From the NCBI GenBank assembly GCA_021495925.1, contig JAKEKT010000039.1:62001-126000 (forward strand): a stretch of 64,000 bases of DNA, read 5' to 3'. The notes below the pieces were generated by a model, which saw only the letters and a program-made list of their open reading frames with translations, searched no databases and was not told where the DNA came from. This stretch comes from Diplodia intermedia (Eukaryota > Ascomycota > Dothideomycetes > Botryosphaeriales > Botryosphaeriaceae). The translations under genes and the position numbers were made by a program. This document shows positions 41,161 to 52,346 of the stretch, piece by piece (position 1 is the first letter of the stretch; each line of letters starts with the position of its first letter).

Positions 41161-43011
41161 ATGGTGGTCCGCGACATCCCGCTGTCCATTCTGTTCACCT
41201 GGCCGCAGCCCAACTACGTCGACCCCGTCACCAGAGGCCCGGCCCTGATCATCATTAATGCCGTATTCATATCCCTGTGTACCCTTTTGCTCTTTCTGCG
41301 CCTGTACACGCGCATCTTCATCAAGAGATGGTTCGGCTCGGATGATGTCTTCATAATATTGGCCTATGTAAGCCTGATTCGGACCCCCACCACCGCCAGA
41401 GCTGACTTTTATCAGATGTCGACCGTTGGCATGACCATCACTGTAATCGTCGCGAACAAGCAATACTATTGGGACCGCCACATGTGGGACGTCCCCATGA
41501 CTGCCTTTACCGGTGCGTCCTGCATTGACCTCTGAGCCGGCATTGTGCTGATTTGTCGCAGGCGTACTCAAGGTCGCCTTCTCCGCGAAGCTCATCTTCG
41601 TCTACGCCGCTACCTTCACTCGCCAATCACTGCTATGCTTTTACTACCGCCTTGTCGCCGACACGGGCATCAGGTGGTTTGGATGGGTCTTGCACTTGAC
41701 CGTCTTCCTTAACGTAGCAGGCATTATCGCCTTCACTTGCCTTGGTATTTGGCAATGCAAGTGAGTCTTCACTGCCTCCCTCGCACCTTCACCCGCTAAT
41801 GCCATGGACTCCAGCCCCATCAGCGCCTACTGGACCTTGTCTACGCCGGCCGGAGCTTACTGCATCGATGAGGGCAAGACAATACTCGGCGTCGGCATCG
41901 TCAACTGTGTCCTGGACCTCGTCGTCACCATACTCCCCATTCCGCTTGTCAGAAAGCTACAGATGCCAGTCCAACAGCGTATAGGCGTCATGGCCCTCCT
42001 GAGTCTGGGCCTCGTCGTTGTCGTCGCTGGTGTGGCCCGCACCTACTACATCTGGAAGGGCTTGATCGAAAGCTACGACGAAACATGGTACACATTTCCC
42101 TTGTGGATCGCCGCGGCAGTCGAGGTCAATCTTGGAATTGTATGTCCCGTTCAATACAAACCCCACTACCATAAGAACCGCTGAACTGATTGTCTCGTAC
42201 CAAGATCTGCGCGTGCATGCCGGCCCTCCGTCCATTCATCAAGCGTTGCATCGCCCCAGCCTTCTCCAACTTCGGCAGCCGCATCTCGAGCCTCAAGTCA
42301 GGAAGCAGTAGTCCCGGCAGCAACACGCTTCAAAACTCTCAGGACGACCGTGGGAACAGGTCATACCAGAGGTTCCCGAGCAACAGCAAGGACTCGACCG
42401 ACCCAGCGTCGAATTCCACGGCCGACATCAAGGAAATGGGCGGCAAGCTCCCCTTGGCCACCCGCCGCGGCGTCAAGCACCCGTTCATCACAGACCACGG
42501 CGTCGACAACAAGCACGATGACGACGACGAGACCTCTTTCATCCCGCTCCGGGCCGGGGTGCGCCATCGCCGCGTCGTCGACGACGACGACGAGGAGGTA
42601 ACGAACGGCGACGAACAACACGCCGCCGTCGCCTACAACACCACCGCACGCTTGTCTTTTGTGACGCTGCCGCCGCACTCGCCGCTCTCGCCGCTCCAGA
42701 TCACCCGCCGCCGGTCCTTCCAGCTCGTCTCGCTGGACCGCCGACGCTTTTCCGCCGAGGCTGCCGCCGCCGCCGCCGCCGATAATCGTGGATCCTCTCC
42801 CTTTCTATCGCCGCATCAGCACGATCAAGAACAGCAGCCGGAACATTTAGAATTAGATCCGAGGGAGAAGAATGACGCCGCCGCATTTGGATGCCAAACG
42901 AGGGTGTCGTGCGCGGACGATGGCGGCGAGAAGGGCGATGCGGATGGGGTGGGTGGTGGTGGCAGAAAGGAAAGAGGCGTGTTTGGGATGGGATGGAGGT
43001 GGCATGTGTAA
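41161..43011 (+). CDS. Fungal rhodopsin-domain integral membrane protein (PTH11-like)
   Basis: Five exons, 41161-41367, 41416-41512, 41562-41760, 41815-42139 and 42205-43011, join to 544 residues. Seven hydrophobic helices occupy the first ~300 residues. Family strings include LRLYTRIFIKRWFGSDDVFIILAY (helix 2 with the conserved GxDD), KLIFVYAATFTRQSLLCFYYRL, NPISAYW, CIDEGKTILGVGIVNCVLDLVVTILPIPLVRKLQMP and the WIAAAVEVNLGIICACMPALRPF end typical of the Fung_rhodopsin family (PF20684). Relatives are candidate surface receptors, some needed for host sensing in plant pathogens, but most have no known ligand. There is no CFEM domain at the N-terminus. The 240-residue cytosolic tail is rich in Ser, Asp and Arg, with polyAla near 42770. 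Confidence 0.88.
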
Positions 43012-43772
43012 TTCAATACGATACCCAGGTTTTTTCCTTTGTTTTAATTTTTCCGAATGGCGGTTTTTTTTGTGTACACGGAACTTGGTGTGAAGCAGAC
43101 AGGCTGTTGGGGTTGGAGAGAAGACGCTTCTGGCTGGCAGGCCGGCAAGAAGCGTGTGGAAAGAAGCATCATGCAGCGGCTCCTCGAATGGTAGATCGCC
43201 CCGGAAATGATTACCCGGCCAGCTTCTGTGCAATAATGCCTTTCCGTATTGCCCCAATGGGCGTTTGCATCACGTTGTCTCCATTAGCTCTCGTTCTCTT
43301 TCCTTTGTCGTTCTCAGTTTCTAGACGTTGGTGTTCTTGAGGCAGTCGTCGAAATACCATGAGCAAAATGTGCTAAGGCGACATGATCTGGAGCGTTGCA
43401 GCCATCATGGCTACCTGTTGCTGGGTGGCGGAGACTTCCCCTGATACAGTGGCTGATAATAGAGGAGAGTTGCCAGGGGATCTGCACATACAGTCACCAC
43501 CTCCCGCTATATCAGTCGGTCGAGCGCCTAACGAGACCTGGTTTGTGATGACTTCTTCCAGGCTCTCCTGATGCCCTCGGGCTGTCTAGTTCCTAGTCAC
43601 CATTACTACACCGATGGGACACGGCTCGCTATTATCACGACGCCATAAGCCCTATCCATACAAATCACAATCCACGCAGTTAGGTGTTTAAATATACTAG
43701 GCAAACAAAAAAACAAATAGTGGGTCTCATGACTTCTTTGTTTGATTGGTGATCACCTTGCGCCCGTGTCAT
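43012..43772. other. Intergenic region between convergent genes
   Basis: About 760 bp with both 3' flanks. No gene is supported. Confidence 0.5.
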
Positions 43773-44714
43773 CTATCTACGTCTACCCTCCTTCCCCCGC
43801 TCCATCCTCCGGCGTTTCTCATCCAATGCATTGACTTCACGTGCCATTGCATCTCGCCCGTCCTCATACAACCACCTTCCCGCCTCTGCGAAACTCTCTT
43901 TCGCCAACGAAGCCATGGCCTCGGTCGGAGACCTGCAATTCAACAAGCTCACGAGAAGCACGCGGTGCCGTAGCCGCCACACCCTCCCGTCCCCATCCTT
44001 CTCCTTCCTCCCCCGCCCCGCGACGCCGCGATTACCAGACCTCAACGACGGCTTCTTGGACACCGGTGCCGGGGACGCTGAAGGTGACGACGACCGCAGA
44101 CGCTTTCGTCCCACACGATCCGGCAAACTACTGCCCGACAAAGACGCCCTCCCCATCTCCGCCTCAACTCCCTCCATCACGCCAACGTCTGTGCCGCCGT
44201 CACCATCCCCCTCATCATCCTTCCCCTCATCATCGTCACTCCCATCCTCATCCTCGTCACTCCCACTCCCACTCCCACTCTCCTCCTCCTCCTCCTCCTC
44301 CTCCTCATCATCATCATCATACTCCTCCTCCCCCTCACTCCCAACAACCCCCCCACCCCCATCCCCACCCCGATCCCCCCGTCTCTCCCACCACCACTGC
44401 ACCGCCACCGCCGTGTACCCCATTCTCTCCTCCCCCGACCGCACCACCACCACCGGCCGCGACGCAACCAAGACGTCGAAGGAATTGAACCACTCCTGAT
44501 CCGTCGAGCCGTCGTCCCGCTGCATGATGCGCGCGTTGCACAGGATCTGCTCGCGCAGGAGCCATGGTTCGAGCGGTGGTGGTGGTGGTGGGCCGCCGTT
44601 GCCGTTGCCGTTGCAGTTGCTTTGGTGGTTTGGGAGGGGGGGTTGGGGTTCGGCGCGGGGAGGGGGGGTGGGGGTGCCGCGGGTGGGTGGTGGTCGTGGT
44701 GGTGGGGTGGGCAT
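43773..44714 (-). CDS. Orphan low-complexity acidic protein
   Basis: Uninterrupted minus-strand frame of 313 residues from an ATG at 44714. I do not recognise it. Residues 1-50 are proline-rich. Residues 50-115 look most like a folded part (EPWLLREQILCNARIMQRDDGSTDQEWFNSFDVLVASRPVVVV..., then GYTAVAVQWWWERRG). Residues 125-185 are an Asp/Glu/Ser/Gly run coded by near-pure purine sequence. The C-terminal third is basic, with KRLRSSSPSASP and a helical end (LAKESFAEAGRWLYEDGRDAMAREVNALDEKRRRME). The acidic block could be an artefact of the repeat, but the two flanking parts have coherent composition. It may be a lineage-specific nuclear protein; introns in the repeat cannot be excluded. Confidence 0.5.
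   Translation of the reverse strand: MPTPPPRPPPTRGTPTPPPRAEPQPPLPNHQSNCNGNGNGGPPPPPPLEPWLLREQILCNARIMQRDDGSTDQEWFNSFDVLVASRPVVVVRSGEERMGYTAVAVQWWWERRGDRGGDGGGGVVGSEGEEEYDDDDEEEEEEEEESGSGSGSDEDEDGSDDDEGKDDEGDGDGGTDVGVMEGVEAEMGRASLSGSSLPDRVGRKRLRSSSPSASPAPVSKKPSLRSGNRGVAGRGRKEKDGDGRVWRLRHRVLLVSLLNCRSPTEAMASLAKESFAEAGRWLYEDGRDAMAREVNALDEKRRRMERGKEGRRR
44150..44400. repeat. Polypyrimidine tract with (TCC)n and (TCA)n microsatellites
   Basis: Roughly 250 bp of nearly pure pyrimidine on the plus strand inside the orphan gene, including perfect TCC units at about 44281-44305 and then TCA units. Such mirror-like tracts can form triplex DNA. Confidence 0.8.
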
Positions 44715-46526
44715 TTGTGTTAGGTTTTTTTTTTCCAGCGTCTTTTTTTTTTGTGTGTGTGAATGGGTAGGTGGGTGGGTAGGTGGGTGAGAGGGAGGGA
44801 AAGGCCGGGCGGGCTTTTATGGAGTGCGCTGCTGCTGCTGCAACAGCGGTTTGGAGAGGGCTTGGCTGCGGACCGACGGGTGTTTGTAAGAAGTTTGTCG
44901 GGAGGAGAGTTCGGGTTGCATGGTGGTGCGGTGCGGCGGGGAGTAGGTAGAGCGCGTTTGGTTGTTTGGAGGAATTTGCTAGCTGATCCTGAATGGGAAC
45001 CGTGGACGCAGCAGAGCAGTGATTCAAGCGGTTTCGTGTGGAGTCACAAATACTCTCTCTACGTCTTTCACGGATGCGACGCTGTTTGCGTGTATCCCCT
45101 TCTCGATCTCTTCCTCAAGGCTGCGTGGTACCATCGTAAGAGACGTCGGTTTCCTGCTTCCGGCGCGAGGCTGCACGATCTTTCCACCGTGGTCGCTGGG
45201 GGAGCAAACATGGGCTTCAGATGCACGCAAGCACGGAGAGAGAGAGAAACAAGGCGGCAGGTCGGTTCATGAGAGGAAAAGGCAAGAATCAGGCAAAATC
45301 TCACAGATTTGATCAAGAAGCAGAGAGAAGAAAGCTTGCATTAAGAGAAGAAGAAAAAAAAAACTAATTTAAGATCTTTTGCCCCCAGCACTTTTGCGCT
45401 GATGACCCGCCCAACCCCGACCTTTTTTTTTGAGGTAGTCGTCACCCCCGGACGCGTCAATGCCCAAGACGACACGAACTAGTCACGAGCAGAGAGGCAA
45501 GCTCCCTACTTCCGAATGCTGATCGGCGCCCTGGACTCTTCGCCCGTAACCCCAATCGAAACCTCGCCATCTGACGAGATCCCGCTAGAGGAGCTGATGA
45601 AGAGGAAAGAAGAAGGAGAGGAAGAGGTGGGGGGAGGGGCCGTTTATATATCCGCCCAGACGGCGGTTGGCAGCTGCTCAGGGTCTGCCGGTTGCTGGGG
45701 GCAACGACCGCTTTGGGCAGGTGCGGTGGTCGCGTTCACTTGGGGTTGTGCGTCACAGGTGTGTCTGTGCTGGGGTGAATTATCACCGCGAAAATCACCA
45801 CCACCGCCGCCGCCGAAGCTCGCATCACTCAGGGCTTACGTAGATCACCGGGAGCCGTTGAGGTGAGGTGGGGTGAAGCGACCTTTGCCGTGATCCACAG
45901 TCCGTCTCAGTTCTCAATGGCCTTCTTCAGAGCTGGGCATAAGGCATTTGAGCGGGAAATTTCCCACCTCAACACTTTCACCAAATCTTGGAGATCAAGA
46001 ACACCAGCGTCTAGAAACCAAAGAGAGGCCCAGACGTGTTGCATCGAGGCTGAGCAGGCAACGGCTCAGCGTCGGTTGAGTGTTGAAGGATTATGGCAGC
46101 GTTAGGTTTCTTTCTCTTTGTTCACCTGTTCCACTTTTAAACCTTCAGGCTGTAGAGAGATAAAATAAACCGGAAACTTGAAAGACGCGGAAATGTACAA
46201 ACGGAATGATATGCGAGTTCCGATGGTCCATCCAAAGTGAACGATCTATATAACCTGCGGATACGGTATATTTATATTCACTCGAAAGTCAGCTACCCAT
46301 GCCATAGTTTTGCTGAATGAATGAACGAGTGCAAACCTATCGTATGTATGTACAAGATGGAAAAGTGGGTGCGGCCATGCAAGCCAGCTTACCAAGCAAG
46401 ATGGCATACCCCGCATAAGGCATGCTGACGTCTCCATCTCCGAACCATGCATAAACCACAAAACTTTGCGCGCGAACCCCATTTCCAGCTTCCGCACGCG
46501 TCCACACGCCATTTCCCCAAAGCACC
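44715..46526. other. Intergenic region upstream of the GFA gene
   Basis: About 1.8 kb. A G-rich and T-rich leader region flanks the orphan gene (44715-44830). An ATG at 45516 opens a 116-codon frame with an acidic helical start (EIPLEELMKRKEEGEEE) but no homology, and a TATATA box lies inside it at about 45647, so I do not call it a gene. Nothing else is supported. Confidence 0.45.
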
Positions 46527-47132
46527 ATGCCCGAACTCACCGGCAACCCGAACCAGCACCCGCCCTCCGAATTCGCCCAAGGCATGTCCGGCCACTGCCT
46601 CTGCGGCAGCATCCACGTCACCATCAACGACTCGGAGCTCTTCACCAAGCGCCGCGGCCACCTCTGCCACTGCGCCAACTGCCGCAAGGTCGCCGGGAGC
46701 TACGTCGCGGCCAACCTGATCGTCGACGAGGCCAAGGTGACGGTCGAGGACCGCGACGGCACGCTCAAGGAGTTCGTCGACACGCAGACCGGGAGCGGCC
46801 AGCCGCTCGGGAGGTGGTTCTGCAGCACATGTGGGAAGTGAGTAGTAGTGTGATATCGTTGGCCGCCGCCGGCGGGCGTGGGCGGGTTGGTTGGTTGGTT
46901 GGTTGGTTCAGAAAAAAGGCCGATTGCTGATCGTTTTTTCGCTTCGACAACCTACAGCCCGATAAGGTCCGTCAGTCCATCTCGGAAGGGGAAAGTCATA
47001 CTCAAGATGGGCATGTTTCCCCGGATTCCGGCGCCTGAGTGCGAGAGTTTCGCCCTGCACCGCCATGACTGGCAAGGTGTTCATGAAGGTGTTGATCAAT
47101 ACAAGATCAAAATCTTCGACGAGAAGTTGTAG
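46527..47132 (+). CDS. GFA-family protein (glutathione-dependent formaldehyde-activating type, Mss4-like fold)
   Basis: Two exons, 46527-46837 and 46958-47132, give 161 residues, the usual size. The zinc-binding pattern of the family is complete: C24-x-C26 in GHCLCGSIHVTI, C47-x-C49-x2-C52 in HLCHCANCRKVAG, and C99-x2-C102 in WFCSTCGN across the intron. Members are annotated by similarity to Paracoccus Gfa, which binds glutathione and formaldehyde, but most fungal paralogues have no tested activity. The N-terminal 18 residues are a short hydrophilic lead. The 120-nt intron carries six GGTT units. The substrate is not known. Confidence 0.9.
46885..46908. repeat. (GGTT)6 tandem repeat inside the GFA intron
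   Basis: Six perfect GGTT units, 24 bp, between the splice donor at 46838 and the acceptor at 46957. Confidence 0.9.
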
Positions 47133-48416
47133 CCCGTGTATGTGATTTGACAGGTGGGAGTTCGACGCAAAATAGGACCTTGGTTATTCGAGGCGTGTTT
47201 ATCGTTCTACAATGCGTAGTACGGGAGTAAGAAAAAAGGCTGAAATTTACCATAGTGGCATAGTCGATAACAAGCCAAAGTCTCCTATCTGAAGCCACCT
47301 CAGAGGAAACTGTCAGGTTCTGACAAAATGGTGCTGTCGTTCGAAATACAGTCTCCAGTAGATCGGGCGCTGATTAGTGTCTGCGTCGTCTCTGGGCATT
47401 TTCCGCTCATAGATTTAATCCAAGCCTTGCTCATTATCATTTTGACTCGCACGTCCTCCATTATTAGCCCGATGCCCGCTTTGCACCGCAGGTACGTGAA
47501 CGATGTGAACCGTAAATTTCGGTGGTTGAGCAAAACGGTCGGATGGTGTGAAAGCACAGCACGACCACCCTGCCCGCGACATCACCAAGCTCTTTTCCCA
47601 TTATTTCATCTCCACGAAAGACCAGAATAGCTATCCAAGCTCCTTCGCGGTCAAAGCCTTGTACAGTGCTTCGCCTTTTGTCTTCGGAGATGACAGGCTG
47701 AAGCTTGCCATCGAGTTGTTCACCCGTCGCTGCACCCCAAATAGCTTATCACGGCGGGATCCATACCCTCCACAATGAAATCCAGTGGGAGGTCACCCAG
47801 GGACCAGCGGACCAGTATCAAGGGCATGCACCGCGTCGACATGCGGACGTCGACCACACTGCGCCTTGACGATTATCTGGATAACGAGGACGAGGAACAC
47901 CAGAACGTCGAACATGTACCGATTTTAGCCCGAACGGCGGAGTCTCCATCCTTGACGTTGTTGGATCTCTCAGCAGGGTTTGAACAATACAAATCGCGGT
48001 CGCCTGATCTGAAGCGCGACGTGGCGGAACAACATGCGTAGCCGCGATAACCTGATAACAACGATCTGGCTTGCATTAGCAGTATAGCAGATGCGCATTG
48101 GGGGCTTTTCTTGGAACTCGAAGGCCGGTATGACATATGAATTTGTCCATGCACTGCCTGGAAGTCGACAAAGAACCGTAGAGGTATAGTCGCCTAGAAA
48201 CGCCCCCATCCCATTCCCATAGCATTCCCGCAAGAGTGGAATCTTCGCCCTGTTCCGCTCGATCTGGCGCTCCGCGGCTGGGCATTTCGCCCACCGCCCA
48301 CCGTGTCGGAGCGTTTGTGGCCTAGAACATATACATGCCTTGATCCTCTCGCCCCGAAGTATCCTTCTCGTATGCGCGCGTTCGAAAAGGACGGCTGGAT
48401 GCGGGGGGTACGTCGT
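47133..48416. other. Intergenic region between convergent GFA and mitofissin genes
   Basis: About 1.3 kb. Two to three open frames of 75-100 codons on the plus strand (47328-47630, 47548-47778 and 47775-48041) follow one another in different frames. The last is acidic and begins at a proper ATG. They might be exons of an undescribed gene or a decayed one, but I cannot join them with convincing splice sites and see no known domain. Confidence 0.4.
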
Positions 48417-48948
48417 TTACCGCTTGCGCTCGAAGTAGCCGGAGGAGCTCATGAGGGCGACGCCCTGGTCCATGACAACCTCGCCAACCCAAAGGTAGTT
48501 GTCAAGCCACTTCTTCACGTTCTCCGACTCGCTGATGGTCTCGGATTTGACACTAGGCCTGCGAGACCCCGGAAGAAGCGGGCAAACGTTAGCCACGAAC
48601 CGGTTGCACGTCGACGGCGGGCGCCGTGGTGGTTGCGCGAAAAGCGAGAGGCGAAAAGGGTGAAGGGGTTGTGCGGACAATGCTCGGACAGTCAGGCCAG
48701 GGCAGGCGGGAAGGGATGGAAGGCATACGTGAGGCCGGTGGAGCGCTTGACGCCAGCCAGGAAGGCAGAAACTGGTGGGCACGGTTAGAGAATAATGAAG
48801 GGCCGGTAACGGGCGGTACGGGGAGGCGCACAGAGGACGGCGTCGAAGGCGTAGTGGGTCAGTCGTCCGAACTGATGTGATGGTGGTGAGCAAGGCGGAG
48901 CGTCATATCAGCTGGTGGAGTGACGGGAGCTGAGCGACTTACGACCAT
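48417..48948 (-). CDS. atg44: Mitofissin / DUF1748 family small mitochondrial protein (Atg44-like)
   Basis: Four short exons on the minus strand, 48948-48943, 48871-48832, 48771-48729 and 48558-48417, join in phase to 76 residues. The first exon codes only Met-Val. The product begins MVFGRLTHYAFDAVL, continues SAFLAGVKRSTGLTPS and ends in VGEVVMDQGVALMSSSGYFERKR, the conserved layout of DUF1748 (PF08520): a short amphipathic N-terminal helix, the RRSTGL-like turn, a second helix and a basic SSYFxRR-like end. Established knowledge: S. pombe Atg44 and S. cerevisiae Mco8 of this family are intermembrane-space mitofissins that drive mitochondrial fission in mitophagy. The function here is inferred from that family. 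All four junctions use GT-AG, and the exons were too short to stand out as open frames. Confidence 0.88.
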
Positions 48949-49787
48949 GGTGGCGACGGGCTGCTTTGTGCGTGGAGCCTGAGGTTATTGCACGGAGGTG
49001 AGGCGGGAAGCGCAAGGGTCTCGCAGCGATCGAGAGCGGCGTTGTGCTGGTGTTTTGGCCTGCGTCGGCGGCTGATCAGCGAGGCGTGATGTGCAGGCGA
49101 CTCGCGGCTGTCGGCTGCGACGGGTGCCTGACGGGGCGAGGCTGGCGGTGCAGGGCGCACGTGCGCGCCGGCGGCCCGTCCAAGGCAGAGCTGGGCGGCG
49201 AGCGGCGACGCGGAGCACCGCTGCGACAGCCAAGAGCCTCAGCGCCTCAGCGACAGCGACTGACAGGCGCGGGCGGGCAGGCGTGCACGCCGGGCTAGCT
49301 GGCGAGCGGCAAGCGATTGGCTGTTAAAAGGGCCGTCTTATCGGTTTCGGTGTGTAACGCCAGGGCGCGGCGGGATGAGCTCTGCCCACTTACTCAATCA
49401 GTAGACGTAGCGGGATGGTGGGGTCGTTGGAGCTCGCAGTCAGACGGCCAACAGGCGGCTGGCCCAAGGTGGTCAACAAAAAATAAATGGCCAGCCTCCA
49501 GCCTGCGCGGCGCTCAAAACTGCCTCACTCGCCTCTCACGCAGATCACGACTCATCCACCTGCCTCCACTGCACGCCCGAAGCCCGTTGCGCAGCTTCGT
49601 GCAAAATCCGGTGAGTTTTGTTGGCCCGCCGCCCTTCCGCCGCCGCGCGCCCACCTCCGACGCGGAGCTGTCCCCTCAGCATATTTCTTCTGCGCCGCCG
49701 CCGCAACTCCGCTCTGACACCCACCTCTCTCAACACCAGACCTTCCACCCCTCAGATCCTTCTACGCCCCCGCGTCCCTCAGCACTC
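48949..49787. promoter_or_regulatory. Shared upstream region of mitofissin and pyruvate kinase genes
   Basis: The two genes diverge across 839 bp. The pyruvate kinase side has a pyrimidine-rich leader (about 49690-49785) ending at the ATG, typical of highly expressed fungal genes. Open frames within, such as 49317-50048, run across the leader and first introns of pyruvate kinase and are not real. Confidence 0.45.
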
Positions 49788-51757
49788 ATGGCCAACGCCC
49801 TCGACCACCTGGCCTCCGGCCGCACGCGCACCGAGTGGTTGTCGCAGCTCAACACCGAGTACCGCCCGGCCAAGAACTACCGCCGCACCTCCATCATCGG
49901 CACCATTGGTACGTCCTCTTTGCGCCCGGCCCTCGCCATGCGAATCTCCGTGCTGACTTTGCTGCAATCCAGGCCCCAAGACCAACTCCGCCGAGAAGAT
50001 CAACCTGCTCCGCAGGGGTGCGTCCACAACTACCCGTTGCCTCCGTGACTCTGCTGACAGCTCCCAGCTGGCCTGAACATTGTTCGCATGAACTTCTCCC
50101 ACGGCTCGTATGAGGTTCGTCCGCCCCGGAAGCAGATTCCCACGGACTCTGGCTAACAGCTTCTTCAGTACCACCAGTCTGTGATCGACCACGCCCGCGA
50201 GGCTGCGGCCACCCAGGCCGGCCGTCCCCTGGCCATTGCCCTCGACACCGTACGAACTCCCACTCGTCGCACATTGTGTAACCTTTGCTGACCCGGCTGT
50301 GAATTACAGAAAGGTCCTGAGATCCGTACCGGCAACACTGTTGGCGACGCGGACCTGCCCATCGGCGCCGGCGATGAGATCATCGTCACCACCGAGGACG
50401 AGTATGCCACCAAGTCAGACAACAAGAAGATGTAAGAGCTCCCGTCCACGCTTAGCAGAGGCCAATCTGACCCGGTTTGCAACAGGTACGTCGACTACAA
50501 GAACATCACCAAGGTCATTGAGGTCGGCCGCACCATCTACGTCGACGACGGCATCCTCTCGTTCACCGTCCTCGAGATCATCGACGACAAGAACCTGAGG
50601 TGTAAGTGCGAGAACAACGGCAAGATCTCCTCCAAGAAGGGTGTCAACCTTCCCAAGACCGACATCGACCTTCCCGCTCTGTCCGAGAAGGACAAGGCCG
50701 ATCTGAGGTTCGGTGTCAAGAACGGCGTCGACATGGTCTTTGCCTCGTTCATTCGCCGCGGCAACGACATCAAGGCCATCCGTGAGGTCCTTGGCGAAGA
50801 TGGCAAGGAGATCCAGATCATTGCCAAGATCGAGAACCAGCAGGGTGTCAACAACTTCGACGAGATTCTCAAGGAGACCGACGGTGTCATGGTCGCCCGT
50901 GGTGACCTTGGTATCGAGATTCCCCCCTCGCAGGTCTTCATCGCCCAGAAGATGATGATCACCAAGTGCAACATTGCCGGCAAGCCCGTCGTCTGCGCTA
51001 CCCAGATGCTCGAGTCCATGACCTACAACCCCCGCCCGACCCGTGCTGAGGTCAGCGACGTTGGTAACGCCGTCCTGGACGGTGCCGACTGCGTCATGCT
51101 GTCGGGTGAGACCGCCAAGGGTAACTACCCTGAGGAGGCCGTTAAGATGATGCACGAGACCTGCCTGCTCGCCGAGGTCGCCATTCCCTACGTCAGCGCC
51201 TTTGACGAGCTGAGGAAGCTTGCTCCTGTCCCCGTCCCTACCACCGAGACCTGCGCTATGGCCGCTGTCAGCGCTTCTCTTGAGCAGAACGCCGGTGCTA
51301 TCCTTGTCCTGACCACCAGGTAAGCTCAACTCTAATGCATTCCCCATGCTCTGCTAACTTCGTTTTACAGTGGTAACACCGCTCGTCTGATTGCCAAGTA
51401 CCGCCCCGTCTGCCCCATCATCATGGTTACCCGCAACGACGCTGCTTCGAGGGTAAGTTGATCATCATCTATATCCAGAGTCTCACCGTCTAACGCACTC
51501 CGCAGTACTCTCACCTGTACCGTGGCGTGTACCCCTTCCACTTCAACGAGGAGAAGCCCGACTTCAAGACGGCTGCTTGGCAGGAGGATGTCGACCGCCG
51601 CCTGAAGTGGGGTATCATGAACGCCATCAAGCTTGGTGTTCTCAACCGTGGCGACGCCGTCGTCTGCGTCCAGGGCTGGCGTGGCGGCATGGGCCACACC
51701 AACACTCTCCGCATCGTCCCCGCCGAGGAGGACCTTGGTCTTGACCAGGATGCGTAA
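49788..51757 (+). CDS. pki1: Pyruvate kinase
   Basis: Eight exons: 49788-49908, 49973-50017, 50068-50114, 50169-50249, 50310-50431, 50486-51319, 51371-51452 and 51506-51757, giving 527 residues, the normal fungal length. The enzyme makes pyruvate and ATP from phosphoenolpyruvate and ADP, the last step of glycolysis, in the cytosol. Conserved blocks are RRTSIIGTIGPKTNS, GLNIVRMNFSHGSYE, LDTKGPEIRTGN, the catalytic lysine region IIAKIENQQGVNNFDEIL, GVMVARGDLGIEIP and MLESMTYNPRPTRAEVSDVGNAVLDG. Introns are 50-70 nt and cluster at the 5' end, as in other Pezizomycotina. Codon use is strongly C-biased, fitting high expression. Splice phases agree at every junction. Confidence 0.97.
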
Positions 51758-52143
51758 GTGAGCAGCAAAGTTTTGATATCCGATCGATTTGACTACGGCG
51801 TAGAGGATGGTCAATTCTGAGGGCCTTTCGCGCGCATATGCAGGAATGAGGAAAACATGCAATGGTATTTGGCGAGGCCACGGCATTAGTAAAATGATAG
51901 ACGGAACGGTTTCTTTTCTGGTATTCTGGGGGTGACGTTGTTCCGGCCCCTTGGTTTATGTCTTTACGTCAATGGAACAAATTCTTAAGTCCAAACCGTA
52001 TTCCTTGCATGCTGTGATGTTCAAACGTGTTACGCTAGCCCTGGCACATTCGAATGCAAGACCAGGTTCGGAAAGCAGTCTGAGCTATCGTTAACCAATG
52101 CTGGCCAACCGGAATGGAAGACCACCTAGTTGGCTTTGGCAAC

Positions 52144-52346
52144 GGCACGGTGGGTGACAAAACTTGCCTCATAGAACAACTCTACATGAGATGGGTAGTT
52201 GAATACAAGATCCGGACGTAAACTTAAGCTTTAAGTTCGTGCATGTACGTCCGGATCTTGTATTCAACTGCCTATACTAACTTGATAATATAGTGTTTGT
52301 GTAGGGTACACGAGGGGGTGCAATTTCTTTTGTCACCCACCGTGCC
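52144..52346. mobile_element. Short nested inverted-repeat element (MITE-like)
   Basis: The outer ends are a perfect 19-bp inverted repeat: GGCACGGTGGGTGACAAAA at 52144-52162 and its complement at 52328-52346. Inside lies a second, perfect 24-bp inverted repeat, 52197-52220 and 52246-52269, around a 25-bp loop that is itself nearly palindromic (AACTTAAGCTTTAAGTT). The total is 203 bp with no coding capacity. Terminal inverted repeats, small size and an AT-rich interior fit a non-autonomous DNA transposon, but I see no clear target-site duplication, so a cruciform-forming regulatory or structural element is the alternative. Confidence 0.5.

Noticed and set aside
49317..50048. 243-codon plus-strand frame before pyruvate kinase
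   Set aside because: It runs through the promoter, first exon and introns of pyruvate kinase in the wrong frame.
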